This document shows, in pieces, positions 16,182 through 27,063 of a stretch of 64,000 nucleotides of DNA (position 1 is the stretch's first letter; each line of letters starts with the position of its first letter). A program made the position numbers and the translations under genes. This DNA comes from Rummeliibacillus pycnus_B (GTDB lineage Bacteria > Bacillota > Bacilli > Bacillales_A > Planococcaceae), in NCBI RefSeq assembly GCF_050459865.1, contig NZ_JBCMNM010000042.1, positions 60,662 to 124,661 of the forward strand, written 5' to 3'. Below the pieces are notes generated by a model, which saw nothing but the letters and a program-made list of their open reading frames with translations, was not told where the DNA came from and made no database searches.

Positions 16182-16868
16182 ATGCAAAAAACAAATATCA
16201 ATAAAATATCAACAACTTCTAGAGTGAATTTCTTTGAACGCTTTGTATGTTTTACAAAATCGTCTGTATGGCCAGCTTACGTTGGCTGTTTTAGCGCGAT
16301 TATGTATGCGGTATTCGTCAGATTTTATCATGCTGCTGGCGGCACTATTGGTATGCCGGGGAAAATAAAAGATCCTGCAATATTTTACATGGGAAGTTAC
16401 ATGGCGGGTATTGCCATCATGTTCTGTGGATTCGCTTTGATTGCGCTAATAAAGCCTTGGAGTAGGATCGTTCCGATAAAGATACCGTTGATTGGCGGCA
16501 AAAAAATTCATCCACTTATTTTATTGACTCCCACTCTTATTGGCACAGCCTTTTTGATTGCGCATGGATTAAGTGGAATGATTACAAAAGCGCTTCTGTT
16601 GGCAGGGATCATTACAATGGATTTTCCTGGGTTTGTTGAAGTAGATGTTCGTGACCTAGCTTTATGGGATTTATTATTCTTCGAACCGTGGTTTTCCTTT
16701 TTGGGTATAATGGCTGGCTTAACTGCTGCTCATTATGCTCAAGCTTCTGGGGTTCGACAATCCTTTTTTATACGGGGGACTGTCCTTTATTTAATCATGG
16801 TTTTTCTTTTAACAGCACTTTTTGCAACGTCTATGATTTTTGACTTCGCTGATAAAATCAGCTTTTAA
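16182..16868 (+). CDS. uncharacterised membrane protein next to a two-component system
   Basis: This is a 228-residue protein with about five membrane helices (31-50, 70-90, 112-133, 162-183, 197-217). The loop PLIGGKKIHPLILLTP closely resembles PFIGGKRVPVLMAVIP in the larger membrane protein at 19083, so the two are paralogous. GGAGAGA precedes the ATG. It lies 100 bases before the response regulator in the same direction and may be a target or sensor partner. No function is known. Confidence 0.7.
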   Translation: MQKTNINKISTTSRVNFFERFVCFTKSSVWPAYVGCFSAIMYAVFVRFYHAAGGTIGMPGKIKDPAIFYMGSYMAGIAIMFCGFALIALIKPWSRIVPIKIPLIGGKKIHPLILLTPTLIGTAFLIAHGLSGMITKALLLAGIITMDFPGFVEVDVRDLALWDLLFFEPWFSFLGIMAGLTAAHYAQASGVRQSFFIRGTVLYLIMVFLLTALFATSMIFDFADKISF

Positions 16869-16967
16869 ATGTCATTTAATTTAAAATAATTAGATAAATC
16901 ATTGGGGTGGCATGGTAAAATTAGGTGGAATTTTCCTGTTTTATTATTGAGGGGAGGCACCTAGTTT

Positions 16968-17642
16968 ATGAAGCTAACTATTTTGCATATAGAAGATGAT
17001 CAAGAAATTGGCTCTTGGGTAAGCAAATTTTTAACAGATTGTGGATGTGAAGTCATTTGGATTACATCTGGTCATGAGGCAATGAAGTATATGGAGCAGG
17101 CTGATCTTGTTATTTTGGACATTATGCTGCCGGGTTTAGATGGATATACAATCGGTCAGCGTCTGAAGCAGAAGTACCCGAATACGCCAATCATGATGCT
17201 ATCGGCAAGAACTTCTATGGAAGATAAGTTACAGGGACTCACTTTCGCGGATGATTATATGACAAAGCCGTACCATCCTGATGAGTTAGCTGCACGTATT
17301 CAAGTTTTAGTAAGACGATTTGGAATTGTTTCACCGGAAATTATTCAGGTCATGCACTTGCGAATTGATCAGAAGGCAAACCGTATTTTGAATACAAATT
17401 CGAAAACAGACATCGTTTTGACCGGGAAACAATTTCATATATTTATGTATTTATTAGACCACTTAAATCAAATATTGACGAAAAAGCAAATCTACGAAGC
17501 AGTTTGGGGAGATCCATACATTGAAGGGGATAAAACATTAATGGTTCACATTCGCCACTTGCGTGAAAAAATAGAGTTGGACACAAGCAATCCGCAAATT
17601 ATTGAAACAATCAGAGGGATTGGATATAGGATGAAATCATGA
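16968..17642 (+). CDS. OmpR-family response regulator
   Basis: The receiver domain has E9/D10 as acidic pocket, D51 (VILDIMLPG) as phosphoacceptor and K100 (TKPYH). The C-terminal winged helix (~130-224) ends in HIRHLREKIE…GIGYRM. The usual GADDY before the lysine is shortened: GLTFADDYMTKP is one residue shorter than the typical loop. It overlaps the histidine kinase by four bases (ATGA), so the two are a cognate pair. Confidence 0.9.
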   Translation: MKLTILHIEDDQEIGSWVSKFLTDCGCEVIWITSGHEAMKYMEQADLVILDIMLPGLDGYTIGQRLKQKYPNTPIMMLSARTSMEDKLQGLTFADDYMTKPYHPDELAARIQVLVRRFGIVSPEIIQVMHLRIDQKANRILNTNSKTDIVLTGKQFHIFMYLLDHLNQILTKKQIYEAVWGDPYIEGDKTLMVHIRHLREKIELDTSNPQIIETIRGIGYRMKS

Positions 17643-18997
17643 ATATCATACAATCTTTAATGACTAGATATTTGTTTCTAATTTTATTTGCTTTAGTCCT
17701 TTTTCCTCTTATTCCAGCCATTTATTATTCTCCACTTCTATTTAATAAAGCATTGTACGATCCACAGGAAATTGAAGATATTTGGAAAAGAGTTGCAGCT
17801 GAATTAGATGGTCAGGATGGGGAGGTAATTAATCGCCGGCTTCAGTCTATAAAAAATAAGTATCCAAAGGCTGAGGTTTTCTGGATAAATGGAAGTGGCG
17901 AATCTAGATTCATAGGAAATCAGTCTGCCGATATTCCTGAAAATTGGACATTTACTGATTCCCTTGTATTTATGGAGGAAAGCAAATTTCATGTAGATAC
18001 GTTTTTACAAAATAAAGACCATCAAAATATATATACCATTATTGCATTAATAGGAAACGATCCTAGGCAAGGGGTAATGGTTCTTCAAGTTCCGATCACT
18101 GACACAAATCTTGGCAGTATTTCTCTATACAAAGACTTTCCATTCATGATATTTTTTATCTCCATTTGTGGAGCTTTTCTATTAATCTCTTGGTTTTTCT
18201 TCTTTAATATACGCAAACGGCTTGTTAAGCTTCAATTTGCGATGTCTGTAACGGGAGATGAAGGGATCCCTGATGAAGTCGTGATCAGAAAAATGGACGA
18301 AATTGGAAGGCTGGAAGGTGCTTTTAACGAGATGATCAACCAGTTGAAGAGTAGCAGAGAGAGGGAGAAAAAGGAAGAAAATCTTAGAAAACAGCTAATC
18401 GCCAATATATCTCATGACTTACGAACACCTTTAACAGTCATGAGGCAGCACGTTTATTCTGCTAAGAAATATCCAACGTCCTCTGCAGAAATAGAATCAC
18501 TTCAAATTGTTGATAACAAACTGGATGATATGGACAAAATGATCAACAATCTTCTTTCTTATACACTGCTTTCAGCTGGTAAACATCCAATGGATATGCG
18601 AGACACGGATATATTGGATGAAGTTAGGAAAGTGATAGTGGAATGGTATCCTATATTCGAAGAGTATAAGTTTGAAATAGATATTGATTTAAAGGAAAAA
18701 TCACTGATATGGAAGGTAGACCCTATTTGGTTTAAAAGTATTTTGGAAAACTTAATTCAAAATGTCACTCGACATGCTCGCTCAGGACGATATATTGGAA
18801 TTCAAACTTTAGAACGACGTGGATCAACCTTCATTGTTATTAAGGACAAGGGAGCTGGCTTTGGCCAAGAATCTGAAGATAAAGGTGCTGGAATTGGACT
18901 TTCAATCGTTTCGCTCATGATGAAGGAAATGAATTTAGATTTGGAAATTTCCACTTCTTCAGATGGAACCAGCATTTATTTGGGGATGAAAACTTAA
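17639..18997 (+). CDS. sensor histidine kinase
   Basis: There are two membrane helices (about 10-32 and 165-190) around an extracytoplasmic sensor of ~130 residues. A HAMP linker (~190-245) follows, then the H-box ANISHDLRTPLTV with the phosphorylated histidine, N-box LENLIQNVTRHA, and G-boxes DKGAGFG and GAGIGLSIV. It is 452 residues, orthodox, and should phosphorylate the adjacent regulator. The signal is unknown; the flanking membrane proteins and monooxygenase are likely targets. Confidence 0.9.
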   Translation: MNIIQSLMTRYLFLILFALVLFPLIPAIYYSPLLFNKALYDPQEIEDIWKRVAAELDGQDGEVINRRLQSIKNKYPKAEVFWINGSGESRFIGNQSADIPENWTFTDSLVFMEESKFHVDTFLQNKDHQNIYTIIALIGNDPRQGVMVLQVPITDTNLGSISLYKDFPFMIFFISICGAFLLISWFFFFNIRKRLVKLQFAMSVTGDEGIPDEVVIRKMDEIGRLEGAFNEMINQLKSSREREKKEENLRKQLIANISHDLRTPLTVMRQHVYSAKKYPTSSAEIESLQIVDNKLDDMDKMINNLLSYTLLSAGKHPMDMRDTDILDEVRKVIVEWYPIFEEYKFEIDIDLKEKSLIWKVDPIWFKSILENLIQNVTRHARSGRYIGIQTLERRGSTFIVIKDKGAGFGQESEDKGAGIGLSIVSLMMKEMNLDLEISTSSDGTSIYLGMKT

Positions 18998-19082
18998 ACA
19001 AATCTTTAACTCGAAGTCATCTTAATGAACACCTTTGCAGACTATCCTTTTTATAAGTACAAATAGAAAGGATTGTGTTCAA

Positions 19083-20186
19083 ATGGAGATTAGTACTCAA
19101 GAATTAGAAAAAAAACGCGAGAAACAAATGATAAGATGGCATTCTTGGGTTGGATATGTAGCTTTATTTTGGTCAGTAATTTACGGAATAATGAATTTTT
19201 ACTGGTTACAAGGGGGAGAAGGTTATCCCTTTAAACAGAAATCAGGAATCTTTTCAGCGTTCATCACCTATCTGCCATTTCAAACAGGCAGCTTCGTTTT
19301 TTGTGTGCTTTGTATCCTCGGAGTATTCATAAGTTTAGCTATGAATCGTCCATGGGGGAGAATGGTACCTGACTGGTTAATCATCATTTTTTCTTGGGCG
19401 TTTGCTGTTTTCTTACTCCTTTTTATACCTGATGTCGAATTGATTTCTGCCATTGCTTATGCTTTTTTGTTTAAGTTTGCATTTAGCTGGCAGATGCTGA
19501 ATCAGATCATTTGCATTATTGGTGCATTATTGTGGATTTTTGCAGTTGTTTCTTATCAACGTAAAGTACGCAATGCTTGCAGGTATTGTGGAAGAAAAGA
19601 AAATGGCAATCCATCTGTTTTAATAAGGTGGGGAAATTGGATTACACTCATAGCTGCGCTTGCGCCGTTGCCATATGCTGTTACAAGATTTGCCTGGGCA
19701 TTGGGAATCCCTCTTGGTGTGGAGCCTCAATTCTTAGAAGAAAGTGTAAAAATGAATCCAATGGCTACTTTAACTGAATGGGTCTTTGGAGGGTTATGTG
19801 TAGGAGGCGGACTTTTAACAATCGGATTAATTCAGAAGTGGGGAGAGGTTTTTCCACGTTGGGTTCCCTTCATTGGGGGCAAGAGAGTACCGGTTCTGAT
19901 GGCTGTTATTCCCGCATCCATAGTAGCGATTGCTTTGACAGCTGCTGGTTTTATTTTTACCTTTGGCTTTTTCGCTATAAAATTTCAGGTCGTACCGGCT
20001 GAGGGGATTATATTAAGTGAAATTGAAGGGACAATTGGACCGATGTTGTCATGGATGCCTTGGGGAGTAGCTCTAGGACTTGCTGCGATTTCCTACTATT
20101 ATCGTCGTCGCGGCAAATGTGAATATTGCATGAGAGAAGATTGGATTAAAAACAAACAGACCCCAAAAAGGATAGGTGAACATTAA
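19083..20186 (+). CDS. membrane protein with internal duplication and paired CxYC motifs
   Basis: It is 367 residues with eight or so membrane helices in two similar halves. Each half starts with a W-rich first helix and ends in a cytosolic basic tail carrying a cysteine pair: CRYCGRK (about 175) and CEYCMRE near the C-terminus. Such pairs could bind a metal or form a thiol switch. The second half shares GGKRV/GGKKI loops with the 228-residue protein at 16182. ATG 19083 is chosen, with AAAGGATT upstream; the frame extends back to 19035 without a site. The function is unknown. Confidence 0.7.
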   Translation: MEISTQELEKKREKQMIRWHSWVGYVALFWSVIYGIMNFYWLQGGEGYPFKQKSGIFSAFITYLPFQTGSFVFCVLCILGVFISLAMNRPWGRMVPDWLIIIFSWAFAVFLLLFIPDVELISAIAYAFLFKFAFSWQMLNQIICIIGALLWIFAVVSYQRKVRNACRYCGRKENGNPSVLIRWGNWITLIAALAPLPYAVTRFAWALGIPLGVEPQFLEESVKMNPMATLTEWVFGGLCVGGGLLTIGLIQKWGEVFPRWVPFIGGKRVPVLMAVIPASIVAIALTAAGFIFTFGFFAIKFQVVPAEGIILSEIEGTIGPMLSWMPWGVALGLAAISYYYRRRGKCEYCMREDWIKNKQTPKRIGEH

Positions 20187-20188
20187 GA

Positions 20189-21337
20189 ATGAAATATGAC
20201 TTCATTATATCAGGAGGTGGAATTGCTGGATTGACAACAGCAATTGCATTGCAAAAAGAAGGGTATGATGTCAAGGTGCTTGAACGTATGAAAGAATTAA
20301 AAGTGGCTGGTGCAGGTCTGGGACTTGGCGCTAACGCTTGGAAAGGGCTTGCGCGTTTGGGGATTACAAATGACTTGGAAATGAAATGCAATCTCATAAA
20401 AAGTACGAAATTCCTAGATCAAAAGGGTAATTTGATAAGTGAAATGGACATTGATCGCTTAAACAGTAAATATGGAGTTGCTTATTTCACTATCCATCGT
20501 GCGGATTTGCAAAAAGTACTCATTCAACGTCTTCTACCAGGTACACTTGAATTTGGAAAAAAAATCATTAACTTTGATCAAAATGAAACTGGTGTTACAG
20601 TGTATCTGGAAGATGGAAAAACCGTAGAAGGGGACGCGCTTATTGCTGCTGACGGCATTCATTCTGCGGTGCGGAAAAAATGCCTTCCTGACATAAAACC
20701 ACGTTATTCAGGTTATACATGTTGGCGTGCTGTAGTAAAAGTTCCGAAAAAAATTTATGTACCGGGAGAATTTACTGAAACATGGGGTTCGAAGGGGCGA
20801 TTTGGCATTGTTCCTCTAGCGAACGATCAAATATATTGGTTCGCATGTGTCAACGCGCCTTTTCAAGACAAAAATATCTCGGCCTTTACAACGAATGATT
20901 TGTATCACCTATTTCATGATTATCATTCACTTATACCGGCGATACTCAAATGGACTAAAGACGAAAATCTTATATGGAATGACATTATTGATCTGAAGCC
21001 GTTAAGCCGATTTGCCTTCGATAGGATGTTGCTAATAGGTGACGCTGCACACGCAACTACCCCTAATATCGGTCAGGGAGCAGGTCAAGCAATTGAAGAT
21101 GCAATCATACTGAGCAATGTTTTAAAGAAGAGCAAAAATATTCAAGATGCTTTTTGTGAATTTGAAAAGCAGCGAATTCCAAAGACAAAAAAGATTGTCA
21201 ATCTGTCATGGCGAATAGGAAAAGCTGCACAGTTAGATAATCGACTTCAAATTAGCATTCGTAACTTAGTTATGAGAATGCTGCCGTCTAAAATTCAAGA
21301 AAATCAATTGGAATCAGTTTTTCACACGGACTTTTAA
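20189..21337 (+). CDS. FAD-dependent aromatic-type monooxygenase
   Basis: GGGIAGLTTAIALQKEG is the FAD dinucleotide-binding motif, ALIAADGIHSAVR the DG motif, and LIGDAAHATTPNIGQGAG the GD motif of class A flavoprotein hydroxylases (salicylate/urate hydroxylase-like). It is 382 residues, soluble and single-component, with NAD(P)H as expected donor. It begins two bases after the membrane protein stop, so it is translationally linked to the two-component operon. The substrate is not predictable. Confidence 0.85.
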   Translation: MKYDFIISGGGIAGLTTAIALQKEGYDVKVLERMKELKVAGAGLGLGANAWKGLARLGITNDLEMKCNLIKSTKFLDQKGNLISEMDIDRLNSKYGVAYFTIHRADLQKVLIQRLLPGTLEFGKKIINFDQNETGVTVYLEDGKTVEGDALIAADGIHSAVRKKCLPDIKPRYSGYTCWRAVVKVPKKIYVPGEFTETWGSKGRFGIVPLANDQIYWFACVNAPFQDKNISAFTTNDLYHLFHDYHSLIPAILKWTKDENLIWNDIIDLKPLSRFAFDRMLLIGDAAHATTPNIGQGAGQAIEDAIILSNVLKKSKNIQDAFCEFEKQRIPKTKKIVNLSWRIGKAAQLDNRLQISIRNLVMRMLPSKIQENQLESVFHTDF

Positions 21338-22256
21338 TTACAAAGGAACATTTTATAACGATTTAGATCAACAGCTGCATTTTTAGAAGCTCATCCAACT
21401 CAAATATTACTACTAAATCTTAAAAAATCGGAAAATGAAAAGATTATTTTAATAGTATCTGCTGCGTATCAGAACATGAAAAAGATCGCCACACACCTGG
21501 CAAGTAGGTTGTGCGGGGATCTTTTTTAAATGAAAAAATCATATTCAATTCAGTTTATTGAGGGAAAAACCAAATATAAAAAAGCTTGTTCCTCAGTATC
21601 GCCTATATTGTCCATCAGGGATCAGGAGAAAAATTTGGTGCAAGCTTTTGTTGCTGTAGGATTAAAAACTTCTTTAGACAAAAAATTATAAAATACATAA
21701 AAAGCTATACTGGAGAAACAATTAATCCACCATATAACGATATTGCCCACTTCGGAAATGCAAATAGCGAGGCAATTTATAAACTTACTATACGGGAGTG
21801 GTTCATTAGACATAGAGCTATTTTATAATGTAGGTAACATTACCTGATTCTGCATTTAAAGATAAATATTCCCTTAACAATTGCCCACTAGATTTACAAT
21901 AAATATACTCTGAAAAAATATCAATATAATATTTTTACCTTACAATTAAACAAGAACCTATTCCGAAATGCACATTTCAGTTTAATGAGAGAAGCAGAAG
22001 GAGAAAAACAAAGGTTCCAATATTGGAAATGAAAGGGGGATTTTCATGACGAAAAATCTCCTCTCATCCCGACCGATGGGAGGATGCCTGCTATCCTTGT
22101 AAAGAGGAGCGACTTACTCGCTATGGAGTCGTCGAAATGATCGATATAAACGATGAGTTCCGCATCAAAATTTCACTTCAGCACGTTTTTTTTACTCAAT
22201 TTTAAGAGTTTTTGAACAGGCTCGTAAAATACTAAAAAATATGGAGGTTTTCTGTA
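21338..22256. other. 919-base region without a supported gene
   Basis: It holds a terminator (21479-21527). An 80-codon frame at 21586-21828 lacks a ribosome binding site and matches nothing I know. At 22057-22205 the plus strand is open with coding-like composition (SHPDRWEDACYPCKEERLTR…) after a stop and without a start. Both could be gene relics. The promoter of the large secreted enzyme must lie at the right end. Confidence 0.35.
21479..21527 (+). terminator. terminator of the two-component/monooxygenase operon
   Basis: AAAAAGATC (21479-21487) pairs with GATCTTTTTT (21518-21527), with an inner partially paired CCACACA/TTGTGCGG stem. Confidence 0.7.
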
Positions 22257-25200
22257 ATGAAAAGAATTTTATCCATTACACTCGTATTATCGATGATATT
22301 CGGTATGTTATCGCCTAACGTAGACGCAGAAAAAGATACTGCCAGCGCAATAACATGGAATACATCAGATAAAGACGTAGCTAAAGAGATTGGTTATAAA
22401 GCGAGTACACGTACAAACGCATCGGGTGACAAAATTCCTTCTAACGCTAGCAGTACGGATTTCCCGGGCATATACTTTATTTGGGACTCCAAGCAAAAAG
22501 ACAATGGTTATCTGAAGGTTTCCGCAGATGTATTCAAGAAATATGATAGCTTCGTACTTACATCGAAAGAATCAGATACATATTGGGATTTCAAGATTAA
22601 GGTGCAAGACGGTCAGAAGATGACAAATGACGGCTGTTATGTATTCTTTATCCCTAAAGTATATGATAATAAAAACATCAATATGGTGTTCATTGGTAAT
22701 TTCATCCCTAAACTATCGGTCGAAATCGACAATATGCAGCCGGTTTACGGTCAAACACTTAACGCCAATGCTATCATGAGTGATGGTTCAATGGGCAAAG
22801 ATCTAACATATCAATGGCAAGTACAGGAATCACGTATCAGCGATCAATATATCAATATAAAATCGGGTGGTACATCCAGCAGTTACACTGTAACGTTAAA
22901 TGATATTGGTAAAAAATTGCGCGTTGTCGTTTCACAATCAATTGGTGAAAGTAAAACTTCATTGCCTACGAATGCAGTATTAAATGCCAACCCCCTTATT
23001 GCATCGATGAAATTTGATAATAATTTAAAGGACGATGCAAATCAAGAGGATTTGAAAGCAAATGGAATTTATAATTTTGTAGACGGTGTGTTACCTGGGA
23101 CCAAAGCTCTGCACTTAGAAAGCGGAAGCGGCAATTATGTCGGTACTACGCATAGCTTGAATTTTGGTAATGACAGTTTTACCGTATCCTTCTGGTATAA
23201 GGGCGACACTAAAAATAATCAGGCCATATTATCAAACAAGGATTTAAATAGCGGCTCTAACCCAGGCTGGGCGATTTACACATCACCTAATTCGGTCAAA
23301 ATGAATTTAGGATTCCCGGCCTCAAAAGACAAGAACGTTTCCTTTGGGCGCAATACGTTTGATGCTTCCAATTGGCGTTACGTGACATATGTTGTAGACA
23401 GAGATAAAATGCTCGCGTCGATGTATATTGATGGTTATGAAATGGCTGAAACTACGCTGAAGCATGGAACTTTAGATACATCGAACCCATTAAATATAGG
23501 TGTCGACGGTTTGGGTAACCAAGGTGGTAATTCATTCGATATAGCTGATCTGATGATTTGGAAAGGCGCATTTAGCAATGATGTAGTTCAAGCGAATTAT
23601 AATAGTTACGCTGTAAATAAAGTAGATATGAACGCATTAAACGACCAAATATCAGAAGCAAATAAAATCGTAGCAGGCGGTCTCAGCAACGGCTACAGCC
23701 AAACTGATTTTGATTATTTGAAAAAGGTTTTGGATACGGCAAATACAGTTGTAACAACGCAAAAAGAAAAATTATATACACAGGAAACCATTAATTATTA
23801 CGAGCGTGAACTAAAGAACGCTATATTTATCTATCAAAAAAGCAATAAAACATTAACTCCCGCCGATTTAAATATGACTGTGGACAGCGACACGGAAATC
23901 AGTAGTAATCCTGCTGCAATCGCGCGCGTGGAAGATGATTTCAGAAAAAGCCTGAAAATATTCCCGCAGACCGACGTGTTGTTGATTCCTGGCGACGTTA
24001 CCGGTGGTAACAATGCCATAGAATATAAGTGGATGAATGAGCTGACAAATGTTTACAATAAACTTAAAGGTGAAGGTTTATTTGACAATATCGCGCTTTA
24101 TTTGGTAAGAGGAAACCATGATATGGGCGGCGCCGAAAAATTAATTCCTCCTGGTTCGGCGGGCGCGTGGAACGAAGCTACGAAATCGTACGATAACAAT
24201 TTCTTTAACGATGCTTATCGGGTAAAGATAAAAGGATATAATCTTGTGGTTTTTGACGGAAATTATGACAACAACAACACGTCTGAAAAAGCCAAACGTT
24301 ACCTTGACGAAATACAAAAAGAACCGGATTACGATCCAACCAAACCAATATTTGTATCTTCTCACTTCCCTATCAGCGGAACCAATTGGGGATCTGGATG
24401 GAGCACCTCAGCAAGTAATAATGTAGGTAAATATATTGCCGACCATAATTTGTCACAGGTGGTATATCTGTCAGGTCATACGCATTACGACCCGACTGAC
24501 GAACGTTCTCTATTTCAAGGTGCGGCTTCGTATTTCGATGCCGGTTCAACGAATTATTCTAGTTATATTGATGCCGGTCCGTATGGCGGATATATAGAAG
24601 GCGCGTATATCAATTATCATACCACACCTCGCATCGCGAATTTCATAGAGGTTTACGGTACTAAAATTATCATCAAACATTATAATTTAAGTACAAATGA
24701 ATTTGTAGGCATACCTTCTGTAGTATACGCTGGAGAAGGAAAAGATGCCTTTACCTATAGCAAGAGCGATACAAGAGAACTCATCGCTCCACAGTTTGAT
24801 GAGGATATTACGATCAATTCCGTAAAAAGCAACGAACTTACTTTTACAATGAAGCAAGCCAATGACAATGTGCGTGTGTTGGAATACAATGTTCAGTTGA
24901 TCAACAAGCTTACCGGGGAAGTTGACAAATCGTTCAACAGTCTTTCGCTACCGCTAGATAAGCCATTCGATCAACACAGGGAATATAAGATTACAGGTTT
25001 ATTACCAAAAACTCCATATACACTTAGGGTATTCGCTACGGATTCCATGTATAACCGTTCTTCGCAGGACATTGACCTCATGACTGACGGTGTTAATTTA
25101 AACAGCATCACTGCGCCTGCATCGGTATCTGCGAACAACGGAATGGCCAAGACAGCGGAAGCTCTTGGATTGCCCACAGAAGTAATTCTTGCAACCGATG

Positions 25201-26329
25201 GAGGAAATGTGGACGCAAGTGTGACTTGGGATTTAAGCGGCGTTAGCTACGATCCGACTATCAAGACGGTGCAGACCTTCTCGGTGCCAGGGACCGTAAC
25301 CCTGCCTTCCGGAGTTGAAAACCCGAACAGCGTTCCATTGACAACAAGCATTAACGTAACTGTTCAAGCAGTTGGAGTAGCTGGAGGTCAAATAACACTA
25401 GACAAATCCCAGTACATCCAAGGGGAAGCTATTACCCTATCCTATACTGGGGCAGCGTTAAATGGGAAAGATTGGGTCGGCATCTACAGAACCGGAGCTA
25501 TTCCTCCAGGTGCCGGTGCATCTTTGCGATGGAGTTATTTAAAGTCTGGATCTGGAAGAGTTAGTTTAAACAATGGCCTGGCGCCTGGCACTTATGATGC
25601 ACTCTTTTTGCTCAATGACGGTTATACGGTAGTGGATCGTAAGACATTCCAAGTCGTTCAACCTTGACGTTAAAGAACATAACAGTGCCCGCAGCCATCC
25701 AGGGATTGGCTAACGGAACGGCGAAGACACCAGAAGCCCTTGGATTGCCGAAGACAGTAGACTTGGTTACTGATGCAGGCAACTTGAATGGGGTTGCTAA
25801 AGTGACATGGAATGTAGATGATTCAAAGTATGATCCTACCGTAAAGACTGTACAGACCTTTACTGTAAATGGAACTGTAACTTTGCCAAATGGTGTGGAA
25901 AATCCCGAAAACATTCCTTTGACAACAAGCATCAGTGTAACTGTAGATGCAGAAGCTTTTATTCAGGCGGAAAACTATACCTCTATGAACAATGTAAAGA
26001 TAGAGGATACCAATGACATTGGAGGCGGACAGGCACTTGGATGGATTGGTGCGGATTCTTGGATGGAATATAGTGACATCGATATTCCGTCGTCAGGAAC
26101 TTATACCTTGCAATACAGGGTGGCTGTCAATAAGTCAGCAGGATTCGGCATCACATTTATCGTAGACGGTGTTCCGCAGAAGACAACGACATTGTCGAAT
26201 TCAGGAGGGTGGCAAAATTGGACAACAGTGTCAGATAAGGTTACATTGACGGCCTGTAAGCATACAATAAGGCTTCAGGCAGCTGCAGACGGATTTAATT
26301 TCAACTGGTTCAAAATATTGTATCAGTAA
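22257..26329 (+). pseudogene. secreted modular calcineurin-like phosphoesterase, split by a frameshift
   Basis: Signal peptide 1-24; unknown beta domain (~30-150); Ig-like domain; LamG/concanavalin-like module (~246-450); helical spacer (455-525); metallophosphoesterase (~535-830) with GDVTGG 579-584, GNHD 619-622, SSHFPISG 701-708 and SGHTHYD 739-745; Fn3-like; Big_4-like repeat; a beta module. TGA ends the frame at 25667, while a second frame from 25664 continues with another Big_4-like repeat and a carbohydrate-binding (CBM6-like) domain to 26329. One missing base in CCT(T)TGACG explains the break. The first metal motif is DSDTE instead of DxH. Higher GC and modules typical of Paenibacillus-like secreted proteins suggest transfer. 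Confidence 0.7.
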
Positions 26330-26438
26330 CTGTAGTACCGAAGAATTGTATTGAATTTTGAATTTTGAATTTGAAGATGAGATTGACGAGGATTGATGAA
26401 CAAAATTTTCCAATAACGAATAATAAAAAACTTATTTG

Positions 26439-26505
26439 TTATTCAATTAAAGGGCGCATTTCTAGAATGAAGTGCGCTCTTTTTTTATGTATAGGGCCAT
26501 TTAAC
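26439..26505 (+). repeat. GGGCGC hairpin repeat, copy 5
   Basis: TATTCAATTAAAGGGCGCAT, TTCTAGAATGAAGTGCGCTC, poly-T, then ATAGGGCCATTTAA. TTTCTAGAA/GAAGTGCGC and the poly-T also make it terminator-like behind the secreted enzyme. Confidence 0.6.
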
Positions 26506-26868
26506 TTATATACTCCACAAAAAGTAGTTGTGTTTCTGCATATAAAAAGAAACTTAATATTGGTACAAACAAAGAAGAATACATTACTCCGAAGAAACTC
26601 GAAAAGCTTTAAAGACAGCATGATGTACATTTAAAACAAAGATTAACCGTTTATAAAAAAGTTTGATCGGGCCATTTAATTGTATAAGACAAATAAAAAG
26701 TCGATTCCTTTAACGTACAGGAAATCCACTTTATTGGGTGGAGTATTTGCTTAGCGTACAAAATTCGCGTTTTGCGGGTTACTCCTAATAAACCATGTAT
26801 GATTCTGTTACAAGTTGCTGATGGAACCTTTTAAAATCGTCTGGCACATTTCTGAAAAGCATAAAAAT

Positions 26869-26909
26869 GACAAACGGCATCGAATGTTCACATTCGGATG
26901 CCGTTTGTC
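26869..26909. terminator. 18-bp hairpin
   Basis: GACAAACGGCATC (26869-26881) pairs perfectly with GATGCCGTTTGTC (26897-26909), and GAATG/CATTC extends the stem past a single bulged G. There is no T-run, so it may be a structured-RNA or element end rather than a classical terminator. Confidence 0.5.
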
Positions 26910-27063
26910 TACTATCTGAGCCGCCTAATGGCTGCTCTTCTTTCAATTTTTTTATTCTAGAAAGACCACTTCACAAAAGAGTTTTCAATCAATCACTTCA
27001 TTTTTCTCCCGGTTTAATAGGTAATACCCTCACCTCAGGACTTTAAGAAAAGAGAAAAGGAAA

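Larger units (their letters stand above)
26330..27063. other. intergenic region with repeat and strong hairpin, no gene
   Basis: It contains the GGGCGC repeat (26439-26505) and a perfect-looking hairpin (26869-26909). Frames of 60-90 codons here are low-complexity, overlap the repeat and lack ribosome binding sites. Confidence 0.5.

Noticed and set aside
21586..21828. 80-codon frame between the monooxygenase operon and the secreted enzyme
   Set aside because: No ribosome binding site, low-complexity cysteine and lysine runs, and no family recognised; described only as part of the intergenic region.
26365..26634. 89-codon frame on the plus strand and 63-codon frame on the minus strand
   Set aside because: Both run through the GGGCGC repeat and its poly-T tract, and neither has a ribosome binding site.
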